From Verrucosispora sp. WMMD573 (GTDB taxonomy: Bacteria; Actinomycetota; Actinomycetes; Mycobacteriales; Micromonosporaceae): a DNA stretch of 64,000 nucleotides. Made by a program: the position numbers and the translations under genes. Below are positions 35,471 to 44,558 of this stretch, piece after piece. The notes under the pieces were generated by a model that was not told where the DNA came from, made no database searches, and saw nothing but the letters and a program-made list of their open reading frames with translations. The first letter of the stretch is position 1. The number at the start of each line of letters is the position of its first letter. The DNA lies in the NCBI RefSeq assembly GCF_027497175.1, contig NZ_CP114901.1, positions 5,084,001 through 5,148,000 of the forward strand. The letters are read 5' to 3'.

Positions 35471-37515
35471 GTCTGCCCACCACGCCCAAGGTGCCGTTCG
35501 GCGGCGACTACAACCCCGAGCAGTGGCCCGAGGCCGTGTGGGACGACGACGACCGGTTGTTCGCCCTGGCCGGGATCGACACCGTCACCCTCGGCGTCTT
35601 CGACTGGGCGTCGACCCAGCCGACCCCCGACAGGTACGACTTCGGCCTGCTGGACCGGATCGTGGACCGGGCCGCCGCAGGCGGCCGGATGATCTGCATG
35701 GCCACCGGCACCGGTGCGCATCCGGCATGGTTGGCCCGAGCCCATCCGGAGGTGACCCGGGTCGACTTCGAGGGACGCCGGCACCGGTTCGGCCAGCGGC
35801 ACAACTCCTGCCCCAGCTCGCCGGTGTTCCGTCGACTCTCGACGGAACTGGCGCGCCGGGTGGCCCGCCGGTACGCCGACAACCCGGCGGTGGTGGCCTG
35901 GCACGTGGGCAACGAGTACGGCGGCGCCTGCTACTGCGACCTCTGCACCGACGGCTTCCGCCGGTGGCTACGGGAGCGCTACGGCACCCTGGCCGCGTTG
36001 AACGCGGCCTGGTACACCACGTTCTGGTCGCACACCTTCACCGACTGGGACGAGATCGAGGCGCCGTCGGCACTGACCGAGCACTGGCGTGGGCCGGACC
36101 ACACCGCCTTCCAGGGCATCACCCTGGACTACCGGCGCTTCATGTCCGAGGCGATGCTGGCCAACTTCCGCGACGAGAAGGCCGCCATCCGCGAGTCCAG
36201 CGACCTGCCGGTGACCACCAACTTCATGGGCATGTACCGACCGATCGACTACCACCGCTGGGCCGCGGACCTTGACTTCGCCTCCTGGGACAACTACCCG
36301 CCGGAGGGCAGCTCGCCGGCCTGGATGGCACTCAGCCACGACCTGATCCGCGGCCTCAAGGATGGCCAGGCGTTCTGGCTGATGGAGCAGACGCCCAGCA
36401 TGACGGCCTGCCGCGACGTCAACCCGCTCAAGCCGCCCGGAGTGATGCGGCTGTGGAGCTGGCAGGCGGTGGCGCACGGCGCGGACGCGGTGCTCTTCTT
36501 CCAGCTGCGAGCGTCGCGTGGAGCGTGCGAGAAGTACCACGGCGCAGTCATCGGCCATGCCGGCCGCGCCGACACCCGGGTCTTCCGGGAGGTAGCCAAG
36601 CTGGGTGCCGAGTTGCGTCGGCTCGGCGACGCCACGCTGGGCGCGCGTACCCCGGCGCGGGTGGCGCTGCTGTTCGACTGGGACAGCTGGTGGGCGCTGG
36701 AGATGTCCGACGGACCGTCCCGACTGGTCCGCTACCAGCAGGTGGTGCTCGCCTACTACCAGGCGTTGTGGGACGCCGGAGTGGACGTCGACGTGCTCGC
36801 GGTCACCGCCGACCTGTCCAGCTACGCCGTGGTCGTCGCCCCGGCGCTGCACCAGGTCTCCGATGACCTGGCTGAGCGGTTGGCGCAGGTGGCACAAGGG
36901 GGCGGTTCGGTGCTGACCACGTTCCTGTCCGGCCGGGTGGACGTCGACGGCAACGCGTTCCTGGCGGACGTGCCGGGTCCGCTGGCACCACTGACGGGGG
37001 TACGGGTCGACGAGTGGGACGCCCGGGGCGCGGAGGTGGTCAACCCGGTCCGGCTCGGCACCGGGGCCGGGGAGCTGGAGGTCGACTCCCGGCTGGTGTT
37101 CGAGCTGATCATCCCCCAGGGCGCCGACGTGGTGGGCAGCTATCGCGCCGACTGGTACGCCGGCACCCCGGCGGTCACCCGCAACACCTACGGCGCAGGG
37201 CACGGATGGTACGTCGGCACCGCGCTGGACCAGCGCGGCGTCTCGTGGGTGGTGCGGCAGGTGCTGGACCGGCACGGCCTGGCCGGTCGCTACCCGGGCG
37301 TGCCGGGCCTGGAGACGGCGGCACGCGTCACCGGCGACGGCACCCGGTTGCTGTTCCTGCTCAACCACGGCACCGATGCCGTAGAGGTGCCCGCCACCGT
37401 GTCCGGCGTGGACCTGCTCACCGGCGCTCGGGTCGAGGTGGGTGATCCGCTGCGGCTCGACCCGGCCGACGTTCTCGTGCTCCGCGAAGCCGACAGGTCC
37501 GGTACCTCTTCCTGA
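35467..37515 (+). CDS. GH42 beta-galactosidase family enzyme
   Basis: 682 residues. The N-terminal pattern FGGDYNPEQWPEAVWDDD, the acid/base Glu150 in AWHVGNEYGGACYCDLC and the nucleophile Glu in FWLMEQTPS are those of GH42. The Cys cluster at about 155-160 plus Cys115 fits the zinc site of the family. A trimerisation domain and a small C-terminal domain follow. GH42 enzymes act on beta-galactosides and sometimes alpha-arabinosides; in this operon, side-chain sugars of xylan are plausible. Last gene of the operon. Confidence 0.92.
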   Translation: MSLPTTPKVPFGGDYNPEQWPEAVWDDDDRLFALAGIDTVTLGVFDWASTQPTPDRYDFGLLDRIVDRAAAGGRMICMATGTGAHPAWLARAHPEVTRVDFEGRRHRFGQRHNSCPSSPVFRRLSTELARRVARRYADNPAVVAWHVGNEYGGACYCDLCTDGFRRWLRERYGTLAALNAAWYTTFWSHTFTDWDEIEAPSALTEHWRGPDHTAFQGITLDYRRFMSEAMLANFRDEKAAIRESSDLPVTTNFMGMYRPIDYHRWAADLDFASWDNYPPEGSSPAWMALSHDLIRGLKDGQAFWLMEQTPSMTACRDVNPLKPPGVMRLWSWQAVAHGADAVLFFQLRASRGACEKYHGAVIGHAGRADTRVFREVAKLGAELRRLGDATLGARTPARVALLFDWDSWWALEMSDGPSRLVRYQQVVLAYYQALWDAGVDVDVLAVTADLSSYAVVVAPALHQVSDDLAERLAQVAQGGGSVLTTFLSGRVDVDGNAFLADVPGPLAPLTGVRVDEWDARGAEVVNPVRLGTGAGELEVDSRLVFELIIPQGADVVGSYRADWYAGTPAVTRNTYGAGHGWYVGTALDQRGVSWVVRQVLDRHGLAGRYPGVPGLETAARVTGDGTRLLFLLNHGTDAVEVPATVSGVDLLTGARVEVGDPLRLDPADVLVLREADRSGTSS

Positions 37516-37629
37516 CCGCGCTCCGGCCGATCCGGGCGCAGCGGCCCGGCGTCGATCGACAACCTCCCCTGCCGGCCTCCGAGCCATCCTCAGCGTGCGA
37601 TCCATGGTGCACATCAGCCGCCGACGCGC

Positions 37630-37803
37630 TCACTCGGTCTCGGTGGTGAGGGTGCGGAGGTTTCCGCGCACCTTTTCGAGCTGGCCGGTGGTCGGGAACT
37701 CGTCCCCGGGTGACGCCGGCGCCAACCACCGATGTCCGAACGTGTCGATAATTTCGACTTCCCGCAACCCGCCGGCCGGATCAGCGGCAATCTCCGTGCC
37801 GCA
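37630..37803 (-). pseudogene. Possible 3-prime remnant of a lost gene
   Basis: In the 299-base gap before the phytase, this minus-strand frame has coding-like codon use and a coherent sequence (GGLREVEIIDTFGHRWLAPA, then TGQLEKVRGNLRTLTTETE and a stop). It has no start or ribosome site and runs without a break into the antisense of the phytase gene. I do not recognise the family. It could instead be chance. Confidence 0.3.
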
Positions 37804-37814
37804 GGGTCCGGCAC

Positions 37815-39152
37815 ATGACGCAGACATTGAGCGCCGCGGTGACGGTAGGCGTCGTCGCCGCTGCGCTGCTCGCCCCGGTGCAGGTGACCGCTGCCGCCAG
37901 CGTCCAGCCGCCGGTAGTGACCACCAACAACGAAACCCCCGTGTTGTACGACGATGAGGCGGGTGGGAACGCCTCCGGTGACGATCCCGCGATCTGGGTC
38001 CATCCGGCGGACTCCCGGAAATCCGTGGTGATCGTGACCGCCAAGGAGGGCGGCCTCCGCGTCTACGACATGGGCTCTCGTGAGCTTCAGTCGTTGCCCG
38101 CCACGAAGGCACCACGAAGCGACGCTGTCGCGGGCCGCTACAACAACGTCGATATCGCCTACGGCCTGCGCCTGGCCGGTCGCCGGGTCGACGTCGCCGT
38201 CGTCTCGGACCGCTACAACGACCAACTCCGGTTCTTCGCCATCGACCCGGCGGGCGCGGCAGCACGTACCCCGCTGACGGAGGTCACCGCAGCGGACCAG
38301 AGCTTCCTGTTCAACCCCGACCGGGCGGCGGTCGAGCAGGAGCAGACCGCCTACGGCCTCGCCGTCTGGCAGCCACGCTCCGGCGAGACGTACGCCGTCG
38401 TCACCCAGGAGGGCACGACGACCATCGCCACCGTCCGCATCGCGGCCATCGGTGGCAAGCTCGGCTACACGGACATCCGGCGACGTGCGATGCCGAGCCA
38501 CTTCCGGCTGCCGGACGCCACGACCTGGGTGCCCTGCGAGGAGCCAGGCGTACTGCCACAGCTCGAAGGTGTCGTGGTGGACCAGGCATCGGGTGTGCTC
38601 TACGCCGCGCAGGAGGACGTCGGCCTGTGGCGGCTGCAACTGCCGCTCGGGCCACGGAGCCGACCCACGCTCATCGACCGGGTCACCGACTTCGGCATCC
38701 ACGATGTCTACGACAGCGAGACCGAGGAGTGCCGGCCGATCGACCCGAATGCGAAGGGCTATGGCGGAAATCTACTCGCGGCGGATGCCGAAGGTGTCGA
38801 CATCTACTACGGGCGTGGCTCCACCGGGTATCTCATCGTGTCCAGCCAGGGCGACGACTCGTTCGCGGTCTACCAACGCCGAGGCACGAACCGGGCGGTG
38901 GGGAGCTTCCGGGTCACCGGCGTCGGTGGCGTCGACGACATCAACGGCTCCGACGGCCTGGCCGTGACCAACCGCCCCGTCGGCACGTACCGGCAGGGTC
39001 TGCTCGTCACCCACGACGAGCCCGAGACCGGACCCGACGTGGACGACGAGCGCGACGCCACCAACTTCTCGTACGTCTCCTGGGGCGATGTCGCGCGGGC
39101 ACTGTCGCTGGCCGTGGACACCCGGGCCGGAAACGACCCTCGCCTACGTTGA
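37815..39152 (+). CDS. Secreted beta-propeller phytase
   Basis: 445 residues. A hydrophobic signal segment (VTVGVVAAALLAPVQVTAAA) precedes a six-bladed propeller with the phytase marks DDPAIWVHPADS, AKEGGLRVYDM, RYNNVDIAYGL, VVSDRYNDQL, and later TDFGIHDVYDSETEE and INGSDGLAVT. The family removes phosphate from phytate with calcium in the active site. The segment before the hydrophobic core lacks Arg or Lys, which is unusual, so the true start may be upstream (an Arg-rich stretch precedes it in frame but without a start codon). No PhoP box is obvious. Confidence 0.9.
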   Translation: MTQTLSAAVTVGVVAAALLAPVQVTAAASVQPPVVTTNNETPVLYDDEAGGNASGDDPAIWVHPADSRKSVVIVTAKEGGLRVYDMGSRELQSLPATKAPRSDAVAGRYNNVDIAYGLRLAGRRVDVAVVSDRYNDQLRFFAIDPAGAAARTPLTEVTAADQSFLFNPDRAAVEQEQTAYGLAVWQPRSGETYAVVTQEGTTTIATVRIAAIGGKLGYTDIRRRAMPSHFRLPDATTWVPCEEPGVLPQLEGVVVDQASGVLYAAQEDVGLWRLQLPLGPRSRPTLIDRVTDFGIHDVYDSETEECRPIDPNAKGYGGNLLAADAEGVDIYYGRGSTGYLIVSSQGDDSFAVYQRRGTNRAVGSFRVTGVGGVDDINGSDGLAVTNRPVGTYRQGLLVTHDEPETGPDVDDERDATNFSYVSWGDVARALSLAVDTRAGNDPRLR

Positions 39153-39242
39153 CACTCCCTGAGCCGGCCCGGCCCCCTCGCAGCAGCACACCGGCAGGAA
39201 CCGGGTGCGTGCCGACCGGCGAGAGCAGTAGCGTCCCGACCC

Positions 39243-39701
39243 ATGACCTCGGACGCTTTCGTACCAGCCGGCTTCACCCCGCCGACATCGCTGGTCGCCG
39301 AACGGTTCCGCCTCGAACCGCTGGGCCCGCAGCACAACGTGGCGGATCACGCCGCCTGGATGTCGAGCATCGAACACATCCGTGCCACGCCTGGATACCC
39401 GGACGGCGACTGGCCACCGCCCAGCGGTATGTCGGTGGAGAAGAACCTCTCCGATCTACGCCGTCACGCCGACGACTTCACCAGAGGCACCGGGTTCACC
39501 TTCACCGTCCTCGACCCGGGTGCCGACGACGTCATCGGCTGCGTCTACCTCTACCCGTCGGCCTCCACGGAGTACGACGTGACCGTCCAGTCCTGGGTGC
39601 GGGCCGACCGGGCAGACCTGGACGTGCCGCTCGCCAGCGCCGTCGCGGACTGGATCGCCACCGACTGGCCCTGGGAACGCCTGGACCGGTGCGGCCGCTG
39701 A
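39243..39701 (+). CDS. GNAT-like acetyltransferase family protein
   Basis: 152 residues. It opens with RLEPLGPQHNVADHAAWMSSIEHIRATPGYP, has a central TFTVLDPGADDVIGCVYLYPS strand region and ends DWPWERLDRCGR. The fold pattern is GNAT-like but the acetyl-CoA loop is not clearly preserved. Proteins of this type are common in actinobacteria and uncharacterised. It converges on the next gene with a 44-base gap. Confidence 0.65.
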   Translation: MTSDAFVPAGFTPPTSLVAERFRLEPLGPQHNVADHAAWMSSIEHIRATPGYPDGDWPPPSGMSVEKNLSDLRRHADDFTRGTGFTFTVLDPGADDVIGCVYLYPSASTEYDVTVQSWVRADRADLDVPLASAVADWIATDWPWERLDRCGR

Positions 39702-39745
39702 CGACGTGGCTTCCCGTCGCAGGCCGGCGAAGATTCGGGAGCGTC

Positions 39746-40336
39746 CTACGGCCTCCAGTCGCGGTTACGGCCGGTGAGCCCGAGGACCCGGTCGAGCAGC
39801 GGAGCGTCGGCGGGCTGGGCGATCATCGGTCCGAACAGGCCGGGGGTGCCGTCGCTGCTGGCCTGTTCGGACACCAGACGGTGGACCGTAGCGAGGGTCC
39901 GGTCGTCGATGTCGTACGGCTGACCGGTCGCGCGAGCGAGATCCCATCCGTGCACTACCAGCTCGTCAAGCGCGACGATGCCCATGATCTCGGCTGGCAG
40001 CGCGGCTCCCCCGACCGCGGTCTCGCCCGCCCAGGCCGCCGGCTCGCGCCAGGCGGCGACCAACTCGTCGAGCCGCCCCGGCAGTAACGTGCGCCACCGC
40101 GGGTCGAGCTTGTCGGCTGAGGGCTCGCCCGGCCCGTTCGGTGCGGGATCCGGTCCCTTCTCGGCAGCCGTCCGGAACGCGAGCGTCAGTCCCATGAGAT
40201 GGTCGAGCAGGTCGCCGACCGTCCAGCCGGCACATGGCGTGGGGTCGGAGAGCTGGACGTCGGTGACCCCGGGCAGCAGCGCCTTCAGCGCGCGGGCTGC
40301 TGGCTCGAGATCCGGACTGCCGTCACTGTCGATCAT
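39746..40336 (-). CDS. TIGR03086 / maleylpyruvate isomerase-like (DinB fold) protein
   Basis: 196 residues. It has the DinB-like metal-binding pattern: DPTPCAGWTVGDLLDHLMG near the start with a His ligand, and VALDELVVHGWDLARATGQPY with further His. These match the TIGR03086 group, thought to be mycothiol-dependent or metal-binding, with no proven reaction for most members. The gene stands alone. Confidence 0.8.
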   Translation of the reverse strand: MIDSDGSPDLEPAARALKALLPGVTDVQLSDPTPCAGWTVGDLLDHLMGLTLAFRTAAEKGPDPAPNGPGEPSADKLDPRWRTLLPGRLDELVAAWREPAAWAGETAVGGAALPAEIMGIVALDELVVHGWDLARATGQPYDIDDRTLATVHRLVSEQASSDGTPGLFGPMIAQPADAPLLDRVLGLTGRNRDWRP

Positions 40337-40453
40337 CTCTGCTCCTTCGTCGCGAACTTCGCCGCACGCTACGCGGCGGGACTGACAGAACAGGCCGACG
40401 GCCGGTCAGGAGGTGCCCGGCGCGGCGTGGTCCGGCCGGCACCGCAAGCCGGC

Positions 40454-42511
40454 TCAGTGCAGGGGCCGGTCGTGCGCGTCGGGTACGCCGGACTTGCGGT
40501 GGAAGTAGGCGTTCACCTGGTCGCGCCACTCCCGCGCGCAGCGCAACTGCTCGTCGAGCCGCTCGGTCACCCGGGCGTGCACCGCGGCGTCCACCAACCC
40601 GGCGAGTGACTTCCACCGCAGGCAGGCCGCCTCCACCTCGACCACCCCGGCGAAGTGGGTGTCGTAGATGTGCTGGATGACGGTGCGACCGCTGTGCAGC
40701 ACGTGCTCGTACGGCACGTGGTGAAAGAAGAGCAGCAGCTCGTCGGGGCAGGTCTCCGGGGATTCGTACACCCGGGACCAGGGTCGGGGGTACTGGCCGG
40801 TGAAGCCGGTGCCGGTGGCCCGGGTACGGTCCACGCCCACGCCGTCACGGTCGGCGAAATGGTAGGTGCCCCACCGGCTGTACTCGTATCCGTCGACGTC
40901 CGGGCCGTAGTGCAGGCCCGGCCGCACCATGAATCCCACGCCCAGCGGTGCGGTGTAGCGCTCGTAGCTGCGCCACGAGTCGTCCATGATCTCGTGCAGG
41001 GTGCGGCGGAGCAGGTCCGGATCGGCGCTGGTGTCCGGGTGGAAGGTCAGCTCGATCCATTCGTCGAGCACCTCCGCCGGTCGCAGCCGCGGATCCCAGG
41101 CCAGCCGGCCAAAGGCGTACAGGTTGGCCTGGGCCAGCGGGTGCCCGGTCCAGAACGGATCGTCACCCACGTTGGAGACGGCGACCAGACCGCCTCCGTC
41201 GGCGGCCACCGCGGCGACGGTGCGTCCGTCGTCGCCCCAGCCGAACCGCAAGACCTCGCTCCACCAGGGAGCCAGGTAGCACACGTGCCGCTGCTGGCCG
41301 GTGTACTCCTGCGTCACCTGGAACTCCACCGCCAACCGGGTGCCGGGCATCGCCGTGATCACCGGGGAGACGGGTTCGCGGGTCTGGAAATCCATCGGGC
41401 CGTGCTTGACCTGGACGATGACGTTGTCGCGGAAGCGGCCGTCGAGCGGGGCGAAGTGGTCGAAGGCGGCCCGGGCCCGGTCGGTGGAGCGGTCCCGCCA
41501 GTCCTGCCGGTGGTTGTAGACGAAGGCCCGCCAGTGCACCACGCCGCCGTGCGGGGCCAACGCCTCGGCGAGCAGGTTCGCTCCGTCGGCGTGGTCACGG
41601 CCGTAGCTGAACGGGCCCGGTTGTCCCTCCGAGTCCGCCTTGACCACGTAGCCGCCGAAGTCGGGGATGCGGGCGTACACCGCTGCCGTGGTCTCGGCCC
41701 ACCAGGCCCGCACCGCGTCGTCGAAAGGATCCGCGGTGGGCAGGCCGGCGAGGACGACTGGCGCGGCGAAGGTGACCGACAGATGCACTCGGATGCCGTA
41801 CGGACGGAACTCGTCGGCGATCTCGGCGACGTCGTCGAGCCGCTCGGTGAGCAGCCGTGCCTCGGTGGCGTGGACGTTCACGTTGTTCACCGCCACCGCG
41901 TTGATCCCACAGGCGGCCAGCAGTCGCGCATACCCCCGGACCCGGCCGCGGTCCCGCCGGGGGCGGCCGGCCTGCCAGAAGATCGATCCGCCGGCGTAGC
42001 CGCGCTCGACCTGACCCATCACCGGGTGCACGTCGACGTTGTCCCAGTGATCGAGCATGCGACGGCGCATCGCGGGACGGTGCGGTTGTGCCGCGCACGG
42101 TGGGCCGAAGGCCGATTCGCCGAGGCGGATCAAATGGAACAGCCCGTAGAGCAGCCCGGCCGGCTGGTCGGCGAGCAGCACCGTGACCTCGCCGTGCCGG
42201 GCCAGGGCGTAGCCTTCCCCGCCGAGTGGCCCACCGTCGGCCGCCCTCAGGTCGGCCAGAGCGGCGTCGAGCTCGGCGGGGCCGCCGTCGCCAGCGGCCG
42301 TGACCAGGGCGAGCACCAGGCTCGGCGGCGGCCCCTCGGCCGTACGTCGGACACTGCCGCCGTGTTCGGCGCAGGCCCGCTCGACCTCGGCGAACACCGT
42401 CTCGACGAGCCTTCCGGCGCCGAGTACGAGGCAGTGCCGGGAGCCGATCGCGCGGAACGCCTCAGCCGGCAACCAGGCGGGGTGGACATCGGTCGGGGCA
42501 GGGCCGGTCAT
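40454..42511 (-). CDS. GH67 alpha-glucuronidase
   Basis: 685 residues, no signal peptide. It removes (4-O-methyl)glucuronic acid from the end of xylo-oligosaccharides. Family blocks are RRMLDHWDNVDVHPVMGQVERGYAG, FGGYVVKADSEGQPGPFSYGRDHADGAN (catalytic acids), VHWRAFVYNHRQDW and FRDNVIVQVKHGPMDFQTREP. No ribosome site precedes the ATG, and the -10 ends about seven bases before it, so the mRNA is probably leaderless. Its product would feed glucuronate to the mannonate dehydratase branch. Confidence 0.94.
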   Translation of the reverse strand: MTGPAPTDVHPAWLPAEAFRAIGSRHCLVLGAGRLVETVFAEVERACAEHGGSVRRTAEGPPPSLVLALVTAAGDGGPAELDAALADLRAADGGPLGGEGYALARHGEVTVLLADQPAGLLYGLFHLIRLGESAFGPPCAAQPHRPAMRRRMLDHWDNVDVHPVMGQVERGYAGGSIFWQAGRPRRDRGRVRGYARLLAACGINAVAVNNVNVHATEARLLTERLDDVAEIADEFRPYGIRVHLSVTFAAPVVLAGLPTADPFDDAVRAWWAETTAAVYARIPDFGGYVVKADSEGQPGPFSYGRDHADGANLLAEALAPHGGVVHWRAFVYNHRQDWRDRSTDRARAAFDHFAPLDGRFRDNVIVQVKHGPMDFQTREPVSPVITAMPGTRLAVEFQVTQEYTGQQRHVCYLAPWWSEVLRFGWGDDGRTVAAVAADGGGLVAVSNVGDDPFWTGHPLAQANLYAFGRLAWDPRLRPAEVLDEWIELTFHPDTSADPDLLRRTLHEIMDDSWRSYERYTAPLGVGFMVRPGLHYGPDVDGYEYSRWGTYHFADRDGVGVDRTRATGTGFTGQYPRPWSRVYESPETCPDELLLFFHHVPYEHVLHSGRTVIQHIYDTHFAGVVEVEAACLRWKSLAGLVDAAVHARVTERLDEQLRCAREWRDQVNAYFHRKSGVPDAHDRPLH

Positions 42512-42516
42512 TGCGC

Positions 42517-42531
42517 AGATCGTAACGATCT
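42517..42531. promoter_or_regulatory. 15-bp palindrome AGATCGTAACGATCT over the GH67 -10 element
   Basis: A perfect odd palindrome overlapping the -10 hexamer and ending six bases from the start codon. A protein bound here would block RNA polymerase. It is not the CGAAANTTTCG motif, so another regulator is implied. Confidence 0.6.
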
Positions 42532-42546
42532 CACCAAATACGTCAA
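42519..42546 (-). promoter_or_regulatory. Promoter of the GH67 gene
   Basis: On the minus strand TTGACG and TACGAT are 16 bases apart. The predicted start is at or one base before the A of the ATG. Confidence 0.6.
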
Positions 42547-42549
42547 GAT

Positions 42550-42561
42550 ACTTCCGGAAGT
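42550..42561. promoter_or_regulatory. 12-bp palindrome ACTTCCGGAAGT upstream of GH67
   Basis: A perfect even palindrome just upstream of the -35 hexamer, in an activator-type position, or the second site of a repressor loop with the palindrome 30 bases closer to the gene. Confidence 0.4.
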
Positions 42562-42631
42562 CCCGGTCACCGGCGGGCCCGCCGCACGGGGGTGCGCCCG
42601 CCGGTCACCAGGATGTCGAGCCGTACCTTCG

Positions 42632-43501
42632 TCAGCTTGGTTCGACGGGCAGCCACAGCTCACAGGTGGCGGTGCTGAAATCGGCCGCGCGGTCGAGGAC
42701 CGCGACGATCGACGGCCCCGGCCGCAGCCGCCACGGATTCGACGGGAACCATTCCGACGCGGTCGCGGCCCAGGTCTGTTGCAGCGTCTGCGGGTACGGT
42801 CCGGCGGCGCGGAAGACCGCCCACGTACCGGCCGGCGCCTCGATGCTGTCGAGGTCGCCGGAGACCCGGGTGTCCCGGGCCACGGCGACCCCGTGCAGGT
42901 AGGTCAGCTCGGTACCCTCGACGGCGTCCGGGTCGACGCCGTCGGTGACCTGGAGCAGACCGCCCGGCTCGGTGTCGCTGAGCTCCTTCAACCGCTGGTG
43001 CTCCTCGGCCGGCAGCGCGGTGACGTGCCGCTGGATGTGCGGGTTGACACCGTGGTGGATGAGCGGAACCCGGGTGGCGTGTCCGATGAGCCGGAACGCG
43101 GGTCGGTCGACGATGCGGGTGTCCACGGGGACGCTCCCTTCGACGGTCAGGCGGAACCTGAGTTGTGGTTGGCTACGCAGGGGGCCGCCGTCGCGGCGTA
43201 CCTCACCGGGGCCGACGCCGTGCACGGCCCGGAACGCACGTCCGAACGCCTCCGTGGAGCCGTACCCGTACCGCACCGCGATGTTGAGCAGGTCGTCCTC
43301 GCCCCGGACGACGTCGGCGGCGGCGACGGTCATCCGCCGCCGACGCACGTACTCCGACAGCGGCATGCCGGCCAGCGAGGAGAACATCCGGCGCAGGTGA
43401 TACTCGGTCGTGCCGAGCGCCCGGGCCGCCCAGGTGACGTCGAGTTCCTCGGTGAGGCGCTCCTCGACGAGGTCGACGAGCCGGTTGAGTGCCGAGATCA
43501 T
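42632..43501 (-). CDS. AraC-family regulator with GyrI-like effector domain
   Basis: 289 residues. The N-terminal double helix-turn-helix (VTWAARALGTTEYHLRRMFSSLAGMPLSEYVRRRRM, then NIAVRYGYGSTEAFGRAFRAVHGVGPGEVRR) is followed by a GyrI/BmrR-like small-molecule domain at about 115-289 (DRPAFRLIGHATRVP to CELWLPVEPS). This order is that of Rob/SoxS-like drug- or ligand-sensing regulators. The start was set at ATG after AAAGGGGG. The longer upstream frame is not conserved in pattern. Confidence 0.92.
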   Translation of the reverse strand: MISALNRLVDLVEERLTEELDVTWAARALGTTEYHLRRMFSSLAGMPLSEYVRRRRMTVAAADVVRGEDDLLNIAVRYGYGSTEAFGRAFRAVHGVGPGEVRRDGGPLRSQPQLRFRLTVEGSVPVDTRIVDRPAFRLIGHATRVPLIHHGVNPHIQRHVTALPAEEHQRLKELSDTEPGGLLQVTDGVDPDAVEGTELTYLHGVAVARDTRVSGDLDSIEAPAGTWAVFRAAGPYPQTLQQTWAATASEWFPSNPWRLRPGPSIVAVLDRAADFSTATCELWLPVEPS

Positions 43502-43666
43502 GAGGCCCCCTTTCGCCGTCAAGGTTGACCCGCGCGCCCCTCGTGGCGCCCGATCGTCCTGGCCCGATCCGATCATGCGGCGAGCAGGTGGCGGCACGGG
43601 ACGGGTTCGTTTGGGAGGGCGGTGGGCGGGTAGACGCCGGACCCGCGGCGAAAGGGGTACGGCGAG

Positions 43667-44071
43667 GTGGACGACGAGCAGTTCATCGACTCCGTGGCGA
43701 ACCGCACCGGGGCCTCGGCCGAGCAGGCGACAGCCATCGCCCGAGCCACGCTGACCACCCTGGCGGAGCGGATCGACGGCGGCGAGGCACGCGACCTCGC
43801 CGGTCACCTGCCGGAAGGGCTGCGGGCATACGCATTCGGCCCACATGAGGATGCCGAGCGCTTCGGCCTGGACGTGTTCGTGCAGCGGGTCGGTGGGCGG
43901 GCGGACGTCGACCCCGATCTGGCGGCGGCCGGCATCCGGGCGGTACTCGACACCATTCGCGAGGCCGTCGAAGCCGGTCAGTACGACGATGTCATCGCGT
44001 TCCTGCCCGCCGAGTTCTGGCAGGTGGCGAACCCGGCACCGCAGTACGACGCAGACCTCGACCGGGGCTGA
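43667..44071 (+). CDS. DUF2267 domain protein
   Basis: 134 residues of the DUF2267 pattern: DDEQFIDSVANRTG, then AIARATLTTLAERIDGGEARDLAGHLPEGLRAY, and a second repeat ending YDDVIAFLPAEFWQV. Two tandem helical repeats make up the domain. The function is unknown. GTG start after AAAGGGG. Divergent from the AraC-type gene, and convergent with the Roadblock gene 15 bases away. Confidence 0.88.
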   Translation: MDDEQFIDSVANRTGASAEQATAIARATLTTLAERIDGGEARDLAGHLPEGLRAYAFGPHEDAERFGLDVFVQRVGGRADVDPDLAAAGIRAVLDTIREAVEAGQYDDVIAFLPAEFWQVANPAPQYDADLDRG

Positions 44072-44086
44072 CCGCAGCGCCGGACG

Positions 44087-44509
44087 TCACCGGAGCGCGA
44101 CGCGTTCGGCCACCGGCTCCAGGTACACCGGAAGGTGGTCGCCGGCCTGGGCGACGAACATGGCCACCTCGTACGCCATGTCGCCGACCTCCGCGTTGCC
44201 GTCGACACCGACGGCGAGGACGGCGCCGTTGCCGGTGGTGGCGTGGAACAGGAACGCCCGGGACATCTGCACCACCACCTGGTGCAGTTCACCGTCCCCG
44301 CAGACCCTGGCGGCGGCCAGGCCCAGCGCCTGAAGACCGCAGACCATGCTGGACAGTTGACCGGCGAGCTCGTCGTCGATGCCCCGTGAGGCGCCCAGCA
44401 GGAGGCCGTCCGGGGAGAGCACCACCGCGAACTGGGCACCCGGCACACGGTCGACGATGTTGTCGAGCGCGCGGCCGAGGTTGTCGGCGGTGGCCACCGC
44501 AGTAGTCAT
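44087..44509 (-). CDS. Roadblock/LC7 domain protein (MglB-like)
   Basis: 140 residues covering one Roadblock/LC7 fold (GRALDNIVDRVPGAQFAVVLSPDGLLLGASRGI, then AEVGDMAYEVAMFVAQAGDHLPV). In actinobacteria such proteins belong to conservon-like sets that act on small Ras-like GTPases. No GTPase partner is next to it here, but a large LuxR-type ATPase gene starts the locus upstream, with only 49 bases between their coding regions. The ATG is preceded by GAGAGGA. Cotranscription with the LuxR gene is plausible. Confidence 0.88.
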   Translation of the reverse strand: MTTAVATADNLGRALDNIVDRVPGAQFAVVLSPDGLLLGASRGIDDELAGQLSSMVCGLQALGLAAARVCGDGELHQVVVQMSRAFLFHATTGNGAVLAVGVDGNAEVGDMAYEVAMFVAQAGDHLPVYLEPVAERVALR

Positions 44510-44558
44510 GGCAGATCCTCTCGTTGGCGGAACCGGCGGATGAGGGCCGGTCCGAGGC

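Noticed and set aside
37739-37762. CGATAATTTCG-like element before the phytase as a fourth xylan operator
   Set aside because: The palindrome is broken in one arm, and phytase has no clear link to xylan use.
37614-38702. Minus-strand open frame opposite the phytase
   Set aside because: The phytase motifs on the plus strand are clear; this frame has no domain. Only the short stretch outside the phytase in another frame looked coding.
43502-43846. N-terminal extension of the AraC-type regulator
   Set aside because: The extra 115 residues would overlap the divergent DUF2267 gene and are Arg/Pro-rich. A better ribosome site precedes the internal ATG.
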